From Acidobacteriota bacterium (GTDB lineage: Bacteria; Acidobacteriota; Terriglobia; Acidiferrales; UBA7541): a stretch of 64,000 bases of DNA. The DNA lies in assembly GCA_013289835.1 (NCBI GenBank), contig JABCZG010000002.1, positions 62,001-126,000 of the forward strand, given 5' to 3'. The notes beneath the pieces are model-generated. The model was not told the origin of the DNA, ran no database searches, and saw nothing but the letters and a program-made list of their open reading frames with translations. The translations under genes and the position numbers were made by a program. This document shows, piece after piece, positions 56,160-64,000 of this stretch (the stretch's first letter is position 1; each line of letters begins with the position of its first letter).

Positions 56160-57665
56160 TTAGTCGTTTCCGGAAGCGGAGGGTGACCCCGGCACGGAAA
56201 CCATCGGCTTCTTGTAGTCTTCGCCGCCTTGGCTGACCCACTTCAAGCGTTCCGCGCGCAGCTGCAGAAATTCGACCGCTTCATGGTACAGCCGTTTGCG
56301 CTCGTTGCTGTCCCACAACGCTTCCTTCACGATGCGCCAAACGACTTTCGGCCGGAAGTAATATTCATCATAGAAGCGGTTTACACCGCCCATCATCTCG
56401 GCCTTCGAAAGATGCGGATATTCGATATGCGGCAATTGGTGACCGCCGGAATCCGCAAGCGCTTCGACTTTCAGGAATCCTTGCGCCGCCATGGTGTCAT
56501 GCAATTCTGTTCCCGGCATGGCGTGAGCCAAGGAAACCTGGATCGTTTCACAATCCAGCTCTTTGGCAAACTCGATGGTCTTCTGGATCGTCTCTCGCGT
56601 CTCGCCCGGCAGCCCAATAATAAAGTCGCCGTGAACTCGGATCCCCACCTTGCGGCAGTTCTTCATGAAGTTGCGCGCCATCTCAATTGTTGCGCCCTTT
56701 TTGATGTTTTTCAGAATTTGCGCGTCGCCCGATTCAAAGCCCACGATGAAGAGCCGGGCGCCGCCATCCGCCATGGCCTTGATCGTCTCGTAGTCGCTGT
56801 GCACGCGCGCCGTCGAAGACCACTGGAATTTCAACGGCTTGAACTTCGCGCAAAGATCAATCACGCGGTCCTTGCGAATGTTAAATGTATCGTCGTCGAA
56901 GAAAATTTCCTTCATCTGCGGAAAATGCCCAAGCGCTTGTTTCACTTCCCGCGCTACGTTTTCCGTCGAACGCGTCCGCCACGCATGTCCGGAAATCGTC
57001 TGCGGCCACATACAGAATGTACAGAGCGCAGGGCAACCGCGCGTCGTATAAAACGACACGTACGGGTGCAACAGGAACGGCACGTTGTAGCGTTCAATCT
57101 CCAGGTCGCGCTTGTAAATGTCCGTCGCAAACGGCAGCGCGTCCAGCTCTTCCGTATGAAGCTCCGGTCGCGGCGCGTTGTGCACGACCTTTCCGTCTTT
57201 GCGGTAACTGACGCCGGCAATCTCGCTCAGCGGCATGCCCTTCGCGTATTCCACCACCGAATGGTCAAATTCACCGCGTGTGACAAAATCGATGTCCTCG
57301 CTGGCCGCCAGCGTTTCGTCGGGCTTGATGTGTCCATGCGGCCCCACGAACGCAATCTTCATGCTCGGATTTGCTTCTTTGATTTTGCGGATGAGCTTGA
57401 CGTCGCTCTCGATGCCTACCGTCGACGTGAACAGCACCAAAAACTCATAGTCTTTGCAAATCTGCACCGTCTGCTGCCAGTTCACCTTGTGCGGCGAAGC
57501 GTCGAGCAAGCGGCTTCCCGGAAGCATTCCCGCGGGATATGTCAGCCAAACGGGATACCAGTAGGACTCAATCTCGCGCGTCGCGGGCCACCGCGAGCTA
57601 GCACCGCCGTCGAAATTCTCAAAACTCGGCGGATTCAACAACAATGTCTTCATTACATCCGGCAT
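56160..57665 (-). CDS. hpnJ: Hopanoid biosynthesis B12-binding radical SAM protein HpnJ
   Basis: 501 residues; GAGGGTGAAG precedes the ATG. The opening MKTLLLNPPSFENFDGG with WPATREIESYWYPVWLTYPAGML is characteristic of HpnJ. A cobalamin-type Rossmann domain (about 1-150) is followed by the radical SAM barrel with C211, C215 and C218 (CPALCTFC). HpnJ contracts the glucosamine ring on bacteriohopanetetrol to the cyclitol ether. The HpnI-like genes nearby would supply the precursor. No hpnH or hpnG is seen in the window. Confidence 0.93.
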   Translation of the reverse strand: MPDVMKTLLLNPPSFENFDGGASSRWPATREIESYWYPVWLTYPAGMLPGSRLLDASPHKVNWQQTVQICKDYEFLVLFTSTVGIESDVKLIRKIKEANPSMKIAFVGPHGHIKPDETLAASEDIDFVTRGEFDHSVVEYAKGMPLSEIAGVSYRKDGKVVHNAPRPELHTEELDALPFATDIYKRDLEIERYNVPFLLHPYVSFYTTRGCPALCTFCMWPQTISGHAWRTRSTENVAREVKQALGHFPQMKEIFFDDDTFNIRKDRVIDLCAKFKPLKFQWSSTARVHSDYETIKAMADGGARLFIVGFESGDAQILKNIKKGATIEMARNFMKNCRKVGIRVHGDFIIGLPGETRETIQKTIEFAKELDCETIQVSLAHAMPGTELHDTMAAQGFLKVEALADSGGHQLPHIEYPHLSKAEMMGGVNRFYDEYYFRPKVVWRIVKEALWDSNERKRLYHEAVEFLQLRAERLKWVSQGGEDYKKPMVSVPGSPSASGND

Positions 57666-57910
57666 TCTTCACCCTCAGCCTTTTCAATAGAAACCCGGCG
57701 GAGCAATCCGTCTCGATTTTGCCTCTCGCCCGCGGCCATCCCGGCCGCACGTACAAGTGCGCCCCGGCCCCCTAGGTATAGATAACAGTTTACCTGACTT
57801 CGTTGCATCCTCTCAAACCTTTCTGCCAATGGGTGTTATCTTGCATCGAACTGCTAAATACAGCATTAAACGGGGCTTTCGGCCTCCGGCGAGTGTTACT
57901 TTTTGACGCT

Positions 57911-59272
57911 TCAGGTGTTGGCCGCGAGAACCTCTGAGGTGGATAAGCTCAGCAGCTCCCAGATGCGTTCGACCCAATCCAGGTGCTCCGGCTTCATCAA
58001 CACAGAACGCAGACAGGTTATCGTTTCCCGATCGCGTTTCATCGCACCCAGGTTTTCTTCCCAGAACTTCACCGGTAATTCGGCCACCGCCAGGTGAAGT
58101 TGGTGTTTCGCCGCTGCTTCAAAAATCGATCGGGTCAATTGCGAAGCCTCGCTCACGGCAGCAGCTCGAGGCACAAATACCACGATGTCCAGCTCCGGCG
58201 CAAACCCCGTCACAAATCGCGCATCGGCTTTCAGCTTTTCGAACAATGCCCGCGCCGCCTTCGTCCCGCGCTCCAGTCCTTGCGCGAATTCCCCCTTGTG
58301 GGTCAGTGGCAACAGTCTTTGCGTCGCCCACAGGGCCGCCGCTGCCGCTCCCGGACGCGAGCACTCCAGACTAATTTCGCCTAAGTGCAGCTCTGCCGAA
58401 CTGAAATATGTGTAGGGAGAATCATGCTTGTACAAGCGCCCCACCTCCGGGTCGCGAAACAGCACGCAGCCGCACCCATACGGTTGCAACCCATGCTTGT
58501 GGGGATCGATCACAATCGAATCGGCTTCCCCAATCCCCGCAAAGGCGCGCGCTGCGTTTTCGCCGAGATGCTCCGCGAGCACGAAGTAGCCGCCGTACGC
58601 CGCATCCGCATGGATTCGAAAGCTATGCTTTTCGCGCAGTGCAAGGATTCCCGGCAACGCATCTACTGACCCCGTCGCCGTCGTCCCCATGGTCGCAACC
58701 ACTGTGCCCACATCTCCTCGGGCCACTCGTTTTGCAAGCGCTTGCACATCCATTCGCCCGCGTGCATCGCAGGGCACGGATTCGAACGCTAATTGCAACA
58801 CTCCGCTGATGCGCTTGTGCGTATAATGTGCTTGCTCGCTCGCCAAAATCGTTTTCTTGGGATGGAGTTGTCCCGCGACCCATAAGGCTTCGAGATTCGC
58901 CATCGTTCCGCCGCCGCACAAATGCCCAAGAAAATTCTTCCAGCCGAACATAGCGGCGATCTCCGCGACCGCTTCCTTCTCCATCAGAGAGGTGGCCCTT
59001 CCACCATCCAACGCGTGATTGTTCGGATTGATCCACATGGCCAGCGCATACGCCAGCCTCGCCACCGGGTGTGGCGGCTTCAACATCTGCCCCGCGTAAA
59101 GCGGATGAAAATATGGAAAGTTATCCTGCAGTCGTTCCGCCGTAGCCTTCAGCACATCCGCCAGCTGCCCCATTCCCGGCGCATTGCCCTCATACGCCGG
59201 CAGCCCGGCAAACCCGTCGTCCAACCTCTTCAATGCCTCAACAAGAGCACTCATGCTCTTTTGGTCGAGCAT
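57911..59272 (-). CDS. PLP-dependent decarboxylase/aminotransferase (group II decarboxylase family)
   Basis: 453 residues from the ATG at 59272; GTG at 59275 and ATG at 59254 are alternatives and none has a strong SD. Fold-type I features: GGGTMANLEAL (cofactor phosphate), H150 region stacking, HADAAYGG with the pyridine-binding Asp, and the Schiff-base lysine in DPHKHGLQPYG (K259). The family includes aromatic-L-amino-acid, glutamate and tyrosine decarboxylases. The substrate is not predictable. It lies 245 bases upstream of hpnJ, and its start overlaps a heptamer repeat. Confidence 0.88.
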   Translation of the reverse strand: MLDQKSMSALVEALKRLDDGFAGLPAYEGNAPGMGQLADVLKATAERLQDNFPYFHPLYAGQMLKPPHPVARLAYALAMWINPNNHALDGGRATSLMEKEAVAEIAAMFGWKNFLGHLCGGGTMANLEALWVAGQLHPKKTILASEQAHYTHKRISGVLQLAFESVPCDARGRMDVQALAKRVARGDVGTVVATMGTTATGSVDALPGILALREKHSFRIHADAAYGGYFVLAEHLGENAARAFAGIGEADSIVIDPHKHGLQPYGCGCVLFRDPEVGRLYKHDSPYTYFSSAELHLGEISLECSRPGAAAAALWATQRLLPLTHKGEFAQGLERGTKAARALFEKLKADARFVTGFAPELDIVVFVPRAAAVSEASQLTRSIFEAAAKHQLHLAVAELPVKFWEENLGAMKRDRETITCLRSVLMKPEHLDWVERIWELLSLSTSEVLAANT

Positions 59273-59306
59273 CACCAGTCACCAGTCACGATTCACCAGT
59301 CACTGT
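59272..59306 (+). repeat. Heptanucleotide tandem repeat at the decarboxylase start
   Basis: Five 7-base units on the + strand: TCACCAG, TCACCAG, TCACGAT, TCACCAG, TCACTGT. Three are identical. The array covers the possible start codon and the region where the SD should be, between the decarboxylase and the TolC gene. Confidence 0.75.
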
Positions 59307-59307
59307 C

Positions 59308-60636
59308 CTATTGCCACACCTTGTCCAACTGCCCGGCGGTCCTCAGCAAATCCAGCTGCGCCTGCTGTTTCTGAAAATTCGCATCCAGGTACGCCATCCA
59401 CTTCTCATTCTCTTCCAAATGCGCCTTCTCCACCTCGCGCAGATTCAGCTTCCCTTCTGTAAACTGCGCCTGCAGCACCGTCACATTCTGCTGCGCCAGT
59501 TGCAATTCCAATCGTGCCACTTCTTTCGCCGCGTCTCGTTCGCGCACGCGCCTTGTCTTCTGCCGCACTTCTGCGCTTACTTCCATTTTCTTGTTGGCTA
59601 AGCTGGCTTTCGACGCGTCTAGATTTACCTTCGCCAGCCCGATCGCCGCTTTCGTGTGCGCGCTGAACAAGGGCATTTGCACGTTGACCCCTGCATTGAG
59701 ATTGTTCCGCTGAAACGTCCGGAAAAACTGGTCGTAATTGTTGAACTTCGCCAATACGCTGTAAACACTCACCAGCTCCAGCGTCGGAAAATATCCGCGC
59801 TTCTCGCCCTTCAAGCGGAACTCCTTCGCTCGCACGTCTGATTGCGCCATTTGCAAGCTGGCGTTGTTGGTCATGGCCAAGGCCACGAGATTGTCTCCCG
59901 CTTGCTCGGCCTCGCCCGGCAACTCCTCCGGCGAAACTTCCATCGCCTGTGTATCCGGCAATCCGAGCTGGTATCTCAGGAATACCTCCAACTCATCCTC
60001 GCGCCCCTCCAATTGCAAGATTCGGTGCACCACCTGCGCCTTGGTAAGCTGCGCCTTCGTCACTTCCACCGGCAACTCGTAGCCCTCGCCTTGCCGTTCC
60101 TGCGTCACTTGGAGAATCTTTTCCGCGCTGTCCTGCTCCTTGCGCAAGAGCTCCAGCGAATGCTGCACTTTCCCCAGTTCCAGATACGCCATGGCTGTCC
60201 GTGTGATCACGCTGTTGCGCACATCTTCCAGCGCAATCTTTTGCGCTTTGGCCTGCTCCTGTGATTCTCTCGCCTGGCCCCGTAGCGGCTCGTTATAGAT
60301 CTGCTCCGTGTACGTCACGTTGAACACCGACGGAGCCCGCCCGCCCGGCGTCTCCGGGATGCCATACGTGTAACCAGCTCCCGACCCGGCATACAGATTC
60401 GGCATGAACTCCGCCTTGGTAATCTGCGCCGCGTGATCCGCCACGCTCGCCTGAATCTTCGCCACCTGAATGTCTTTGCTGTTCTGCAGCGCCATCTCAA
60501 TCGCGCGCTTGAGCGTCAGGGCCACCGGCGCGTCAGGGTTCGGCGCCTGCGCCGCCCGTTCCTGTGCCTTTGCCGGCACGCAAAACATCGCCACCATCGC
60601 GCCGCCCGCTGCCACAATTCGAATTTCTCTCCACAT
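59308..60636 (-). CDS. TolC-family outer membrane efflux protein
   Basis: 442 residues from the ATG at 60636 (GGAGG 7 bases upstream); the ATG at 60654 is less well placed. Signal peptide to about residue 24 (VPAKAQ). Two OEP repeats with long coiled-coil helices follow (LTLKRAIEMALQNSKDIQVAKIQ and the second from about 240). It forms the outer-membrane channel of the export system encoded upstream. The permease gene ends 57 bases before its start. Confidence 0.9.
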   Translation of the reverse strand: MWREIRIVAAGGAMVAMFCVPAKAQERAAQAPNPDAPVALTLKRAIEMALQNSKDIQVAKIQASVADHAAQITKAEFMPNLYAGSGAGYTYGIPETPGGRAPSVFNVTYTEQIYNEPLRGQARESQEQAKAQKIALEDVRNSVITRTAMAYLELGKVQHSLELLRKEQDSAEKILQVTQERQGEGYELPVEVTKAQLTKAQVVHRILQLEGREDELEVFLRYQLGLPDTQAMEVSPEELPGEAEQAGDNLVALAMTNNASLQMAQSDVRAKEFRLKGEKRGYFPTLELVSVYSVLAKFNNYDQFFRTFQRNNLNAGVNVQMPLFSAHTKAAIGLAKVNLDASKASLANKKMEVSAEVRQKTRRVRERDAAKEVARLELQLAQQNVTVLQAQFTEGKLNLREVEKAHLEENEKWMAYLDANFQKQQAQLDLLRTAGQLDKVWQ

Positions 60637-60693
60637 GGTCCACCCTCCACCCATCCGCGCGGATTCCGTACTCCAACCTTCAGGAAATCTTCT

Positions 60694-61893
60694 TCACTCG
60701 TACCGCAGCGACTCCACCGGCTCTAGCCGCGCCGCCTCGCTCGCCGGCAAATACCCAAAGAAAAGCCCCGTGGAACACGACACCACGAAAGCCACGATCA
60801 CGCTAACCGGCGAAACCGGAACCCGCAGATTCCCCGGCAAGAAAAACTGCGTGGCCACGGGAATCGCGATCCCAATCAAAATCCCGATCACCGCTCCGCC
60901 CCCGCTGATCACAATCGATTCCACTAGAAACTGATACATGATCTCGCGCGGCGCCGCCCCTATGGCCTTTCGAATGCCGATCTCCCTCGTTCGCTCTTGC
61001 ACCGTCACCAACATGATGTTCATGATTCCGATCCCGCTGATCAGCAGAGCGATAAACGCAATCACGATCAGCACGATCGTCAGCGCCAGTGAAATGTTCC
61101 TCGCCGCCCCAAGAATCGCCGTGAGCGATTGTACTTTGTACTCCGCTTCAGCCGGGTGCCGGCTCCGCAGCAATTGCCCCACTTGCCGCTCTACCGACGG
61201 TACGTCTTCCGCCTTGTCTGCCTGCGCATCCAGCAAGCGCACCACTTCCATCCCGGTGTAGTACTTCATCAGCGTAAAAGGGATAATGACGGTGTTTTCC
61301 TGGATATCCGAAAGGCCAAACGTTTCCACGCGCTCGCGAAACACCCCGATCACCGTAAACGTCAGCTCCCCCATTCGAATATCTCTTCCGATCGGATTCT
61401 CTTGTCCAAACACCCGGTCGGCAAGCTGTGTGGCAATCAGGCAAACCTTGCTGCGCATCTCCATGTCGCCGGCATCAAAGTAGCGCCCGCGAAGAACCAG
61501 CAGCCGCCGAATCGTCTGGTAACCCTTCGTGACTCCCACCAGGTTCACCGGGCGCTCCACACCGCCTACGATGAGCGTCATCGGCAAGTCCCGCGTCCCC
61601 GCCACCTCGACTACGTTGGGAATCGCCCTGGCCGCTTCCAGGTCATCCAGCGTCATTTCATAGCTGAGGGGTTGCGGCCGGTCCGGCCTCTGCACCATCT
61701 CCACCCACACCAGGTTGGAGCCAATACTTTCGATCTGCGAGAGCACAAATTTCTTGCTCGTCAGCGCTACCGTGACGACCAGAACAATCGAAGCGCTTCC
61801 AATGATCACGCCCAGCGAGGTCAGCATCGCGCGCACTTTGTTGGCTCGCAGCGCGTCGATCGCCACCGACACCGTTTCCCGCAAATCCATCAT
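60694..61893 (-). CDS. ABC transporter permease, FtsX/MacB type
   Basis: 399 residues. GGAG lies 9 bases before the first ATG. The N-terminal helix (about 18-45, NKVRAMLTSLGVIIGSASIVLVVTVAL) is followed by a MacB_PCD periplasmic domain (45-270) and three C-terminal helices (about 275-395) with ERTREIGIRKAIGAAPREI, the coupling segment to an ATPase. No ABC ATPase gene is in the window; it is probably upstream beyond the right edge. Confidence 0.92.
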   Translation of the reverse strand: MMDLRETVSVAIDALRANKVRAMLTSLGVIIGSASIVLVVTVALTSKKFVLSQIESIGSNLVWVEMVQRPDRPQPLSYEMTLDDLEAARAIPNVVEVAGTRDLPMTLIVGGVERPVNLVGVTKGYQTIRRLLVLRGRYFDAGDMEMRSKVCLIATQLADRVFGQENPIGRDIRMGELTFTVIGVFRERVETFGLSDIQENTVIIPFTLMKYYTGMEVVRLLDAQADKAEDVPSVERQVGQLLRSRHPAEAEYKVQSLTAILGAARNISLALTIVLIVIAFIALLISGIGIMNIMLVTVQERTREIGIRKAIGAAPREIMYQFLVESIVISGGGAVIGILIGIAIPVATQFFLPGNLRVPVSPVSVIVAFVVSCSTGLFFGYLPASEAARLEPVESLRYE

Positions 61894-61943
61894 CGCGCTT
61901 CACTCCAACTCGATTGCAGGCACCGCGCGCCCGTCGCCGAACT

Positions 61944-62936
61944 TCAGCCCTTCTTCAATTGCTTCAGGGCTTCCTGCGCCATTTTGTTTTTTGGATCCAA
62001 CTTGAGCGCGGCTTCCAACTCCCTCTCCGCGTCATCCTTCCGGTGTTGTTCTTCAAAGAGGCGCCCCAGCCAAACGTGCGCCACGCTGGGCCGCGGATAT
62101 CCCGACCTCGTCGGCGCCCCTTTCAAATACTCCCGCAACAACCGCTCCGCCTCATCCGCATTTTCGTTCTTCAAAACCAGCGCCACGCCCCGGTAGAATT
62201 TCCCCCGCGGGTCTTTCGGATTCATCCGCTCGCCCGCATCGGCCACCAACACCAGCCGTTCGATTTGGCTGCGCCGCACTGCGTAGTCGCCGATGTCATA
62301 GACCAATTCGACGGATTTTGGCTTGCTCTCCAGCGCCTTCGCAAATTCCGCGTCCGCTGCGTCAAAATCCTTCTTCTGCCTGCGGCAATTCCCCGCCGCA
62401 TAGTGCCCTTCCGCGGCATCCATCTCCGCCAATTCCTTGATCTGTGGCAGCGCTTTTTCTTCGCCGCCCCCTACGAGCCCGGGAGCGCTGCAATCGAATT
62501 CGATCAGCGCCTGGCGCGCCGCAAAATTCTTCCCGTCGAGCTGCACTGCCGTTTCGAATTCCTTGCGCGTCTTTTTCGCCAGCGAAATCGCCGAAAACAT
62601 CGCCGCGTGATCGGCCTTTTCCCCGTAAGCCCGGCCCAGCCACTCGTGATAAATGGAATTCTGCGGGTCGACCGACACCGCCTTCTCCGCGCTCTTGACC
62701 GCCGCGTCGCGCTCCTGCAGCTCCAGGTAACTTTTCGTCAAAAGTAATTGCACGTCGCCGTTTTGCGGATTTTTGGACGCCGCCACTTGCAACATCTGGA
62801 TGGCCTTGCTGTAGTCGCTAGCCTCGTACGCACGCCGTCCCGCGTCGAAGTCTGTTTCCTGCTTGAGGGTTTCCGCGGCCATCGCCGTGCCCGCCACCAA
62901 GAACGCCGCGAGCATCCATTTGCTTCCGCTAACCAT
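61944..62936 (-). CDS. Exported TPR-repeat protein
   Basis: 330 residues with a Sec leader (KWMLAAFLVAGTAMA, cleaved near residue 20). TPR-like repeats run through most of the protein (AGRRAYEASDYSKAIQMLQ, VSVDPQNSIYHEWLGRAYGE, LKLDPKNKMAQEALKQL). Its start overlaps the adaptor gene's stop by 8 bases, and the permease follows 50 bases on, so it belongs to the export operon. It may be a periplasmic assembly or substrate-binding partner, an unusual addition to a MacAB-TolC-like set. Confidence 0.85.
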   Translation of the reverse strand: MVSGSKWMLAAFLVAGTAMAAETLKQETDFDAGRRAYEASDYSKAIQMLQVAASKNPQNGDVQLLLTKSYLELQERDAAVKSAEKAVSVDPQNSIYHEWLGRAYGEKADHAAMFSAISLAKKTRKEFETAVQLDGKNFAARQALIEFDCSAPGLVGGGEEKALPQIKELAEMDAAEGHYAAGNCRRQKKDFDAADAEFAKALESKPKSVELVYDIGDYAVRRSQIERLVLVADAGERMNPKDPRGKFYRGVALVLKNENADEAERLLREYLKGAPTRSGYPRPSVAHVWLGRLFEEQHRKDDAERELEAALKLDPKNKMAQEALKQLKKG

Positions 62937-64000
62937 TCGGCTGCACCTGGAAATTTCCCACCTCCGTCGCCACCACGATCACCGCCATTCCGTCGCGCAA
63001 ATCCACATCACCCGGCAGCGCCACCAGCTCCCCTTCTTGCAAGCCGCTGATCACTTCGTAGTTTGTCGCGTCAGCAATCCCCACGTGAATTTCGCGCTTC
63101 TCCAGCGTGGACTTGCCCACGCCGAGCTGATTGCTCTTCACCACAAATACATACCGTCGCCCGCCCTCGGCTTCCACCGCGCCTCGCGGCACGGACAATA
63201 CGCCCAGCCGCTCCTTGGAGTTGATGCGCACATTCACATTGATGTTCGGCAGCAGCTCCAGCTTGTCGTTGTTCACGGAGCAGAGTAGCTCTCCCACGCT
63301 CCGTGTTTGCCGCGCCACCACTTCCTTCGGAATCACTTCCGTTTTCCCCATCCAGCTCCGATTCGGCAGCGCATCCCACGTGATTTTCACCGGCTCGTTC
63401 GCCTCCAGCGCGCCCAGCTCCGGCTCGTCAATAAATGCCCTAACGCGAACCTTGTGCAAGTCCGCCATCTCCGCCAGCAAATCTCCCGTCTTCACGAAAT
63501 CTCCCGCCTTCGCTGGCAGCGAATAAAGTGTTCCGCTCGCCGGCGCGGCGATCCATCCGTTCCGCACCTTGTCCTCGAGCGCTCCCACCTCGAATTGCAA
63601 CTGCTGCACCTGCAGCGTGGCGCGTTCCGTGTCCAGCCTCACGCTGCGATCAAATTCCTGTTTCGCCGCCAACAGCCGCGTCACTTCCGCCTCCGCTTTC
63701 GTCAACGCCAGGTCGTTCGCAGCCAACTCCTCACGCGTCGCCGCTTGCTCCGCAATCAACCGCGCCAGCACGCTGTGATTCTTTTGCAGCCGGTCGCGTT
63801 CCGCCTGCATCTTCGCCAAATCCCCCGCAACCCTCGCCGCATCATCCGTTCGCCCGCCGGACTTCGCCGCCCGCAGATCATCCTGCGCGCGCAATAATTT
63901 GGACCGCGCCTCCGCCAATTGTGCTGCCACATCCTTTACATTCAATTCTAGCAGCAGCTGCCCTTTCTTCACCGCCTGCCCCTCCGTCGCGTGCACTTTC
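62929..64000 (-). CDS. HlyD/MacA-type periplasmic adaptor, 5' end outside window
   Basis: The frame is open to the right edge; about 357 residues are visible. The first visible residues (KVHATEGQAVKKGQLLLELN) are the first half of the lipoyl domain. A long coiled-coil hairpin follows (about 20-145 of the visible part), then the second lipoyl half (GWIAAPASGTLYSLPAKAGDFVKTGDLLAEM) and beta-barrel and membrane-proximal domains. It links the inner-membrane permease to TolC. The missing N-terminus should contain the membrane anchor. Confidence 0.9.
   Translation of the reverse strand, partial: KVHATEGQAVKKGQLLLELNVKDVAAQLAEARSKLLRAQDDLRAAKSGGRTDDAARVAGDLAKMQAERDRLQKNHSVLARLIAEQAATREELAANDLALTKAEAEVTRLLAAKQEFDRSVRLDTERATLQVQQLQFEVGALEDKVRNGWIAAPASGTLYSLPAKAGDFVKTGDLLAEMADLHKVRVRAFIDEPELGALEANEPVKITWDALPNRSWMGKTEVIPKEVVARQTRSVGELLCSVNNDKLELLPNINVNVRINSKERLGVLSVPRGAVEAEGGRRYVFVVKSNQLGVGKSTLEKREIHVGIADATNYEVISGLQEGELVALPGDVDLRDGMAVIVVATEVGNFQVQPNG

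Noticed and set aside
56229..57785. A 518-codon open frame on the + strand opposite hpnJ
   Set aside because: Antisense shadow of hpnJ with no domain, signal or SD.
58733..58746. Perfect LacI-like palindrome TGCAAGCGCTTGCA
   Set aside because: It lies in the middle of the PLP decarboxylase coding sequence, far from any start, so chance is the simpler explanation.
1..64000. CRISPR arrays, insertion sequences, integrases, phage or plasmid genes
   Set aside because: Looked for regularly spaced repeats, transposase motifs and inverted terminal repeats; none seen. The short tandem repeats found are isolated.

Overview
The window reads as chromosomal DNA of an Acidobacteriota bacterium. The main clues are a 1200-residue Oar-type TonB-dependent receptor with an N-terminal carboxypeptidase-regulatory domain, Tat-exported Gfo/Idh oxidoreductases next to a DUF6807 (PmoA-like) protein, hopanoid side-chain genes, a rich set of uronate and aldonate catabolic genes, and moderately high GC. 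This is inference from gene content only. I see no rRNA, CRISPR array, insertion sequence, integrase or phage gene. The only RNA gene found is one tRNA-Gln(CTG).

Layout. 1-4.1 kb: a 5'-cut TerC membrane protein facing a three-gene operon that reads response regulator/thioredoxin-reductase-like fusion, cyclic-nucleotide-domain histidine kinase, UBP zinc finger. 4.2-12.7 kb: a VOC protein, a secreted unknown, and an operon with a GH63-like glucosidase, a GNAT acetyltransferase, an SDR and an amylo-alpha-1,6-glucosidase. 13-15 kb: an HtrA-type protease and a one-TM protein. 15.2-20.6 kb: a minor-pilin operon (GspH/FimT, PilV, PilW and a very large PilX-like protein).

20.8-52.2 kb is a sugar-acid and glycan region. 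It holds dlgD, a fructuronate-reductase-like SDR, eda, kdgK, manD, alpha-L-fucosidase, galT, galK, a LysR regulator, a uronate-isomerase-like protein, two Gfo/Idh proteins around a DUF6807 protein, a beta-propeller-like secreted protein, a cupin with a suspicious stop, the TonB receptor, two MFS organic-acid transporters, a zinc MDR dehydrogenase, a tartrate-dehydrogenase-type enzyme, an IlvD/Edd aldonate dehydratase and a D-2-hydroxyacid dehydrogenase. Together they can carry glucuronate through fructuronate, mannonate, KDG and KDPG to pyruvate and glyceraldehyde-3-phosphate. A previously unnamed cis-element, GTCAA-N11-TAAAC-N5-(G)TTTA-N5-TCTCAAC, occurs with identical spacing in the divergent promoter regions of this set (clear at 21995, 32833 and 51125; weaker at 24839 and 43808). 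It is the strongest new signal I found.

52.3-59.3 kb: tRNA-Gln, two HpnI-like glycosyltransferases, a pair of overlapping 4-TM DMT proteins resembling the ArnE/ArnF arrangement, HpnJ and a PLP decarboxylase, suggesting synthesis and possibly flipping of modified hopanoids. 59.3-64 kb: TolC, FtsX/MacB-type permease, TPR protein and a 5'-cut HlyD-type adaptor, i.e. an export system read leftwards.

Gene starts were moved to internal ATG/GTG codons where a Shine-Dalgarno (SD) sequence or an upstream gene boundary supports it. The G/C balance of the + strand appears to flip from G-rich (left part) to C-rich (right part), regardless of gene orientation.
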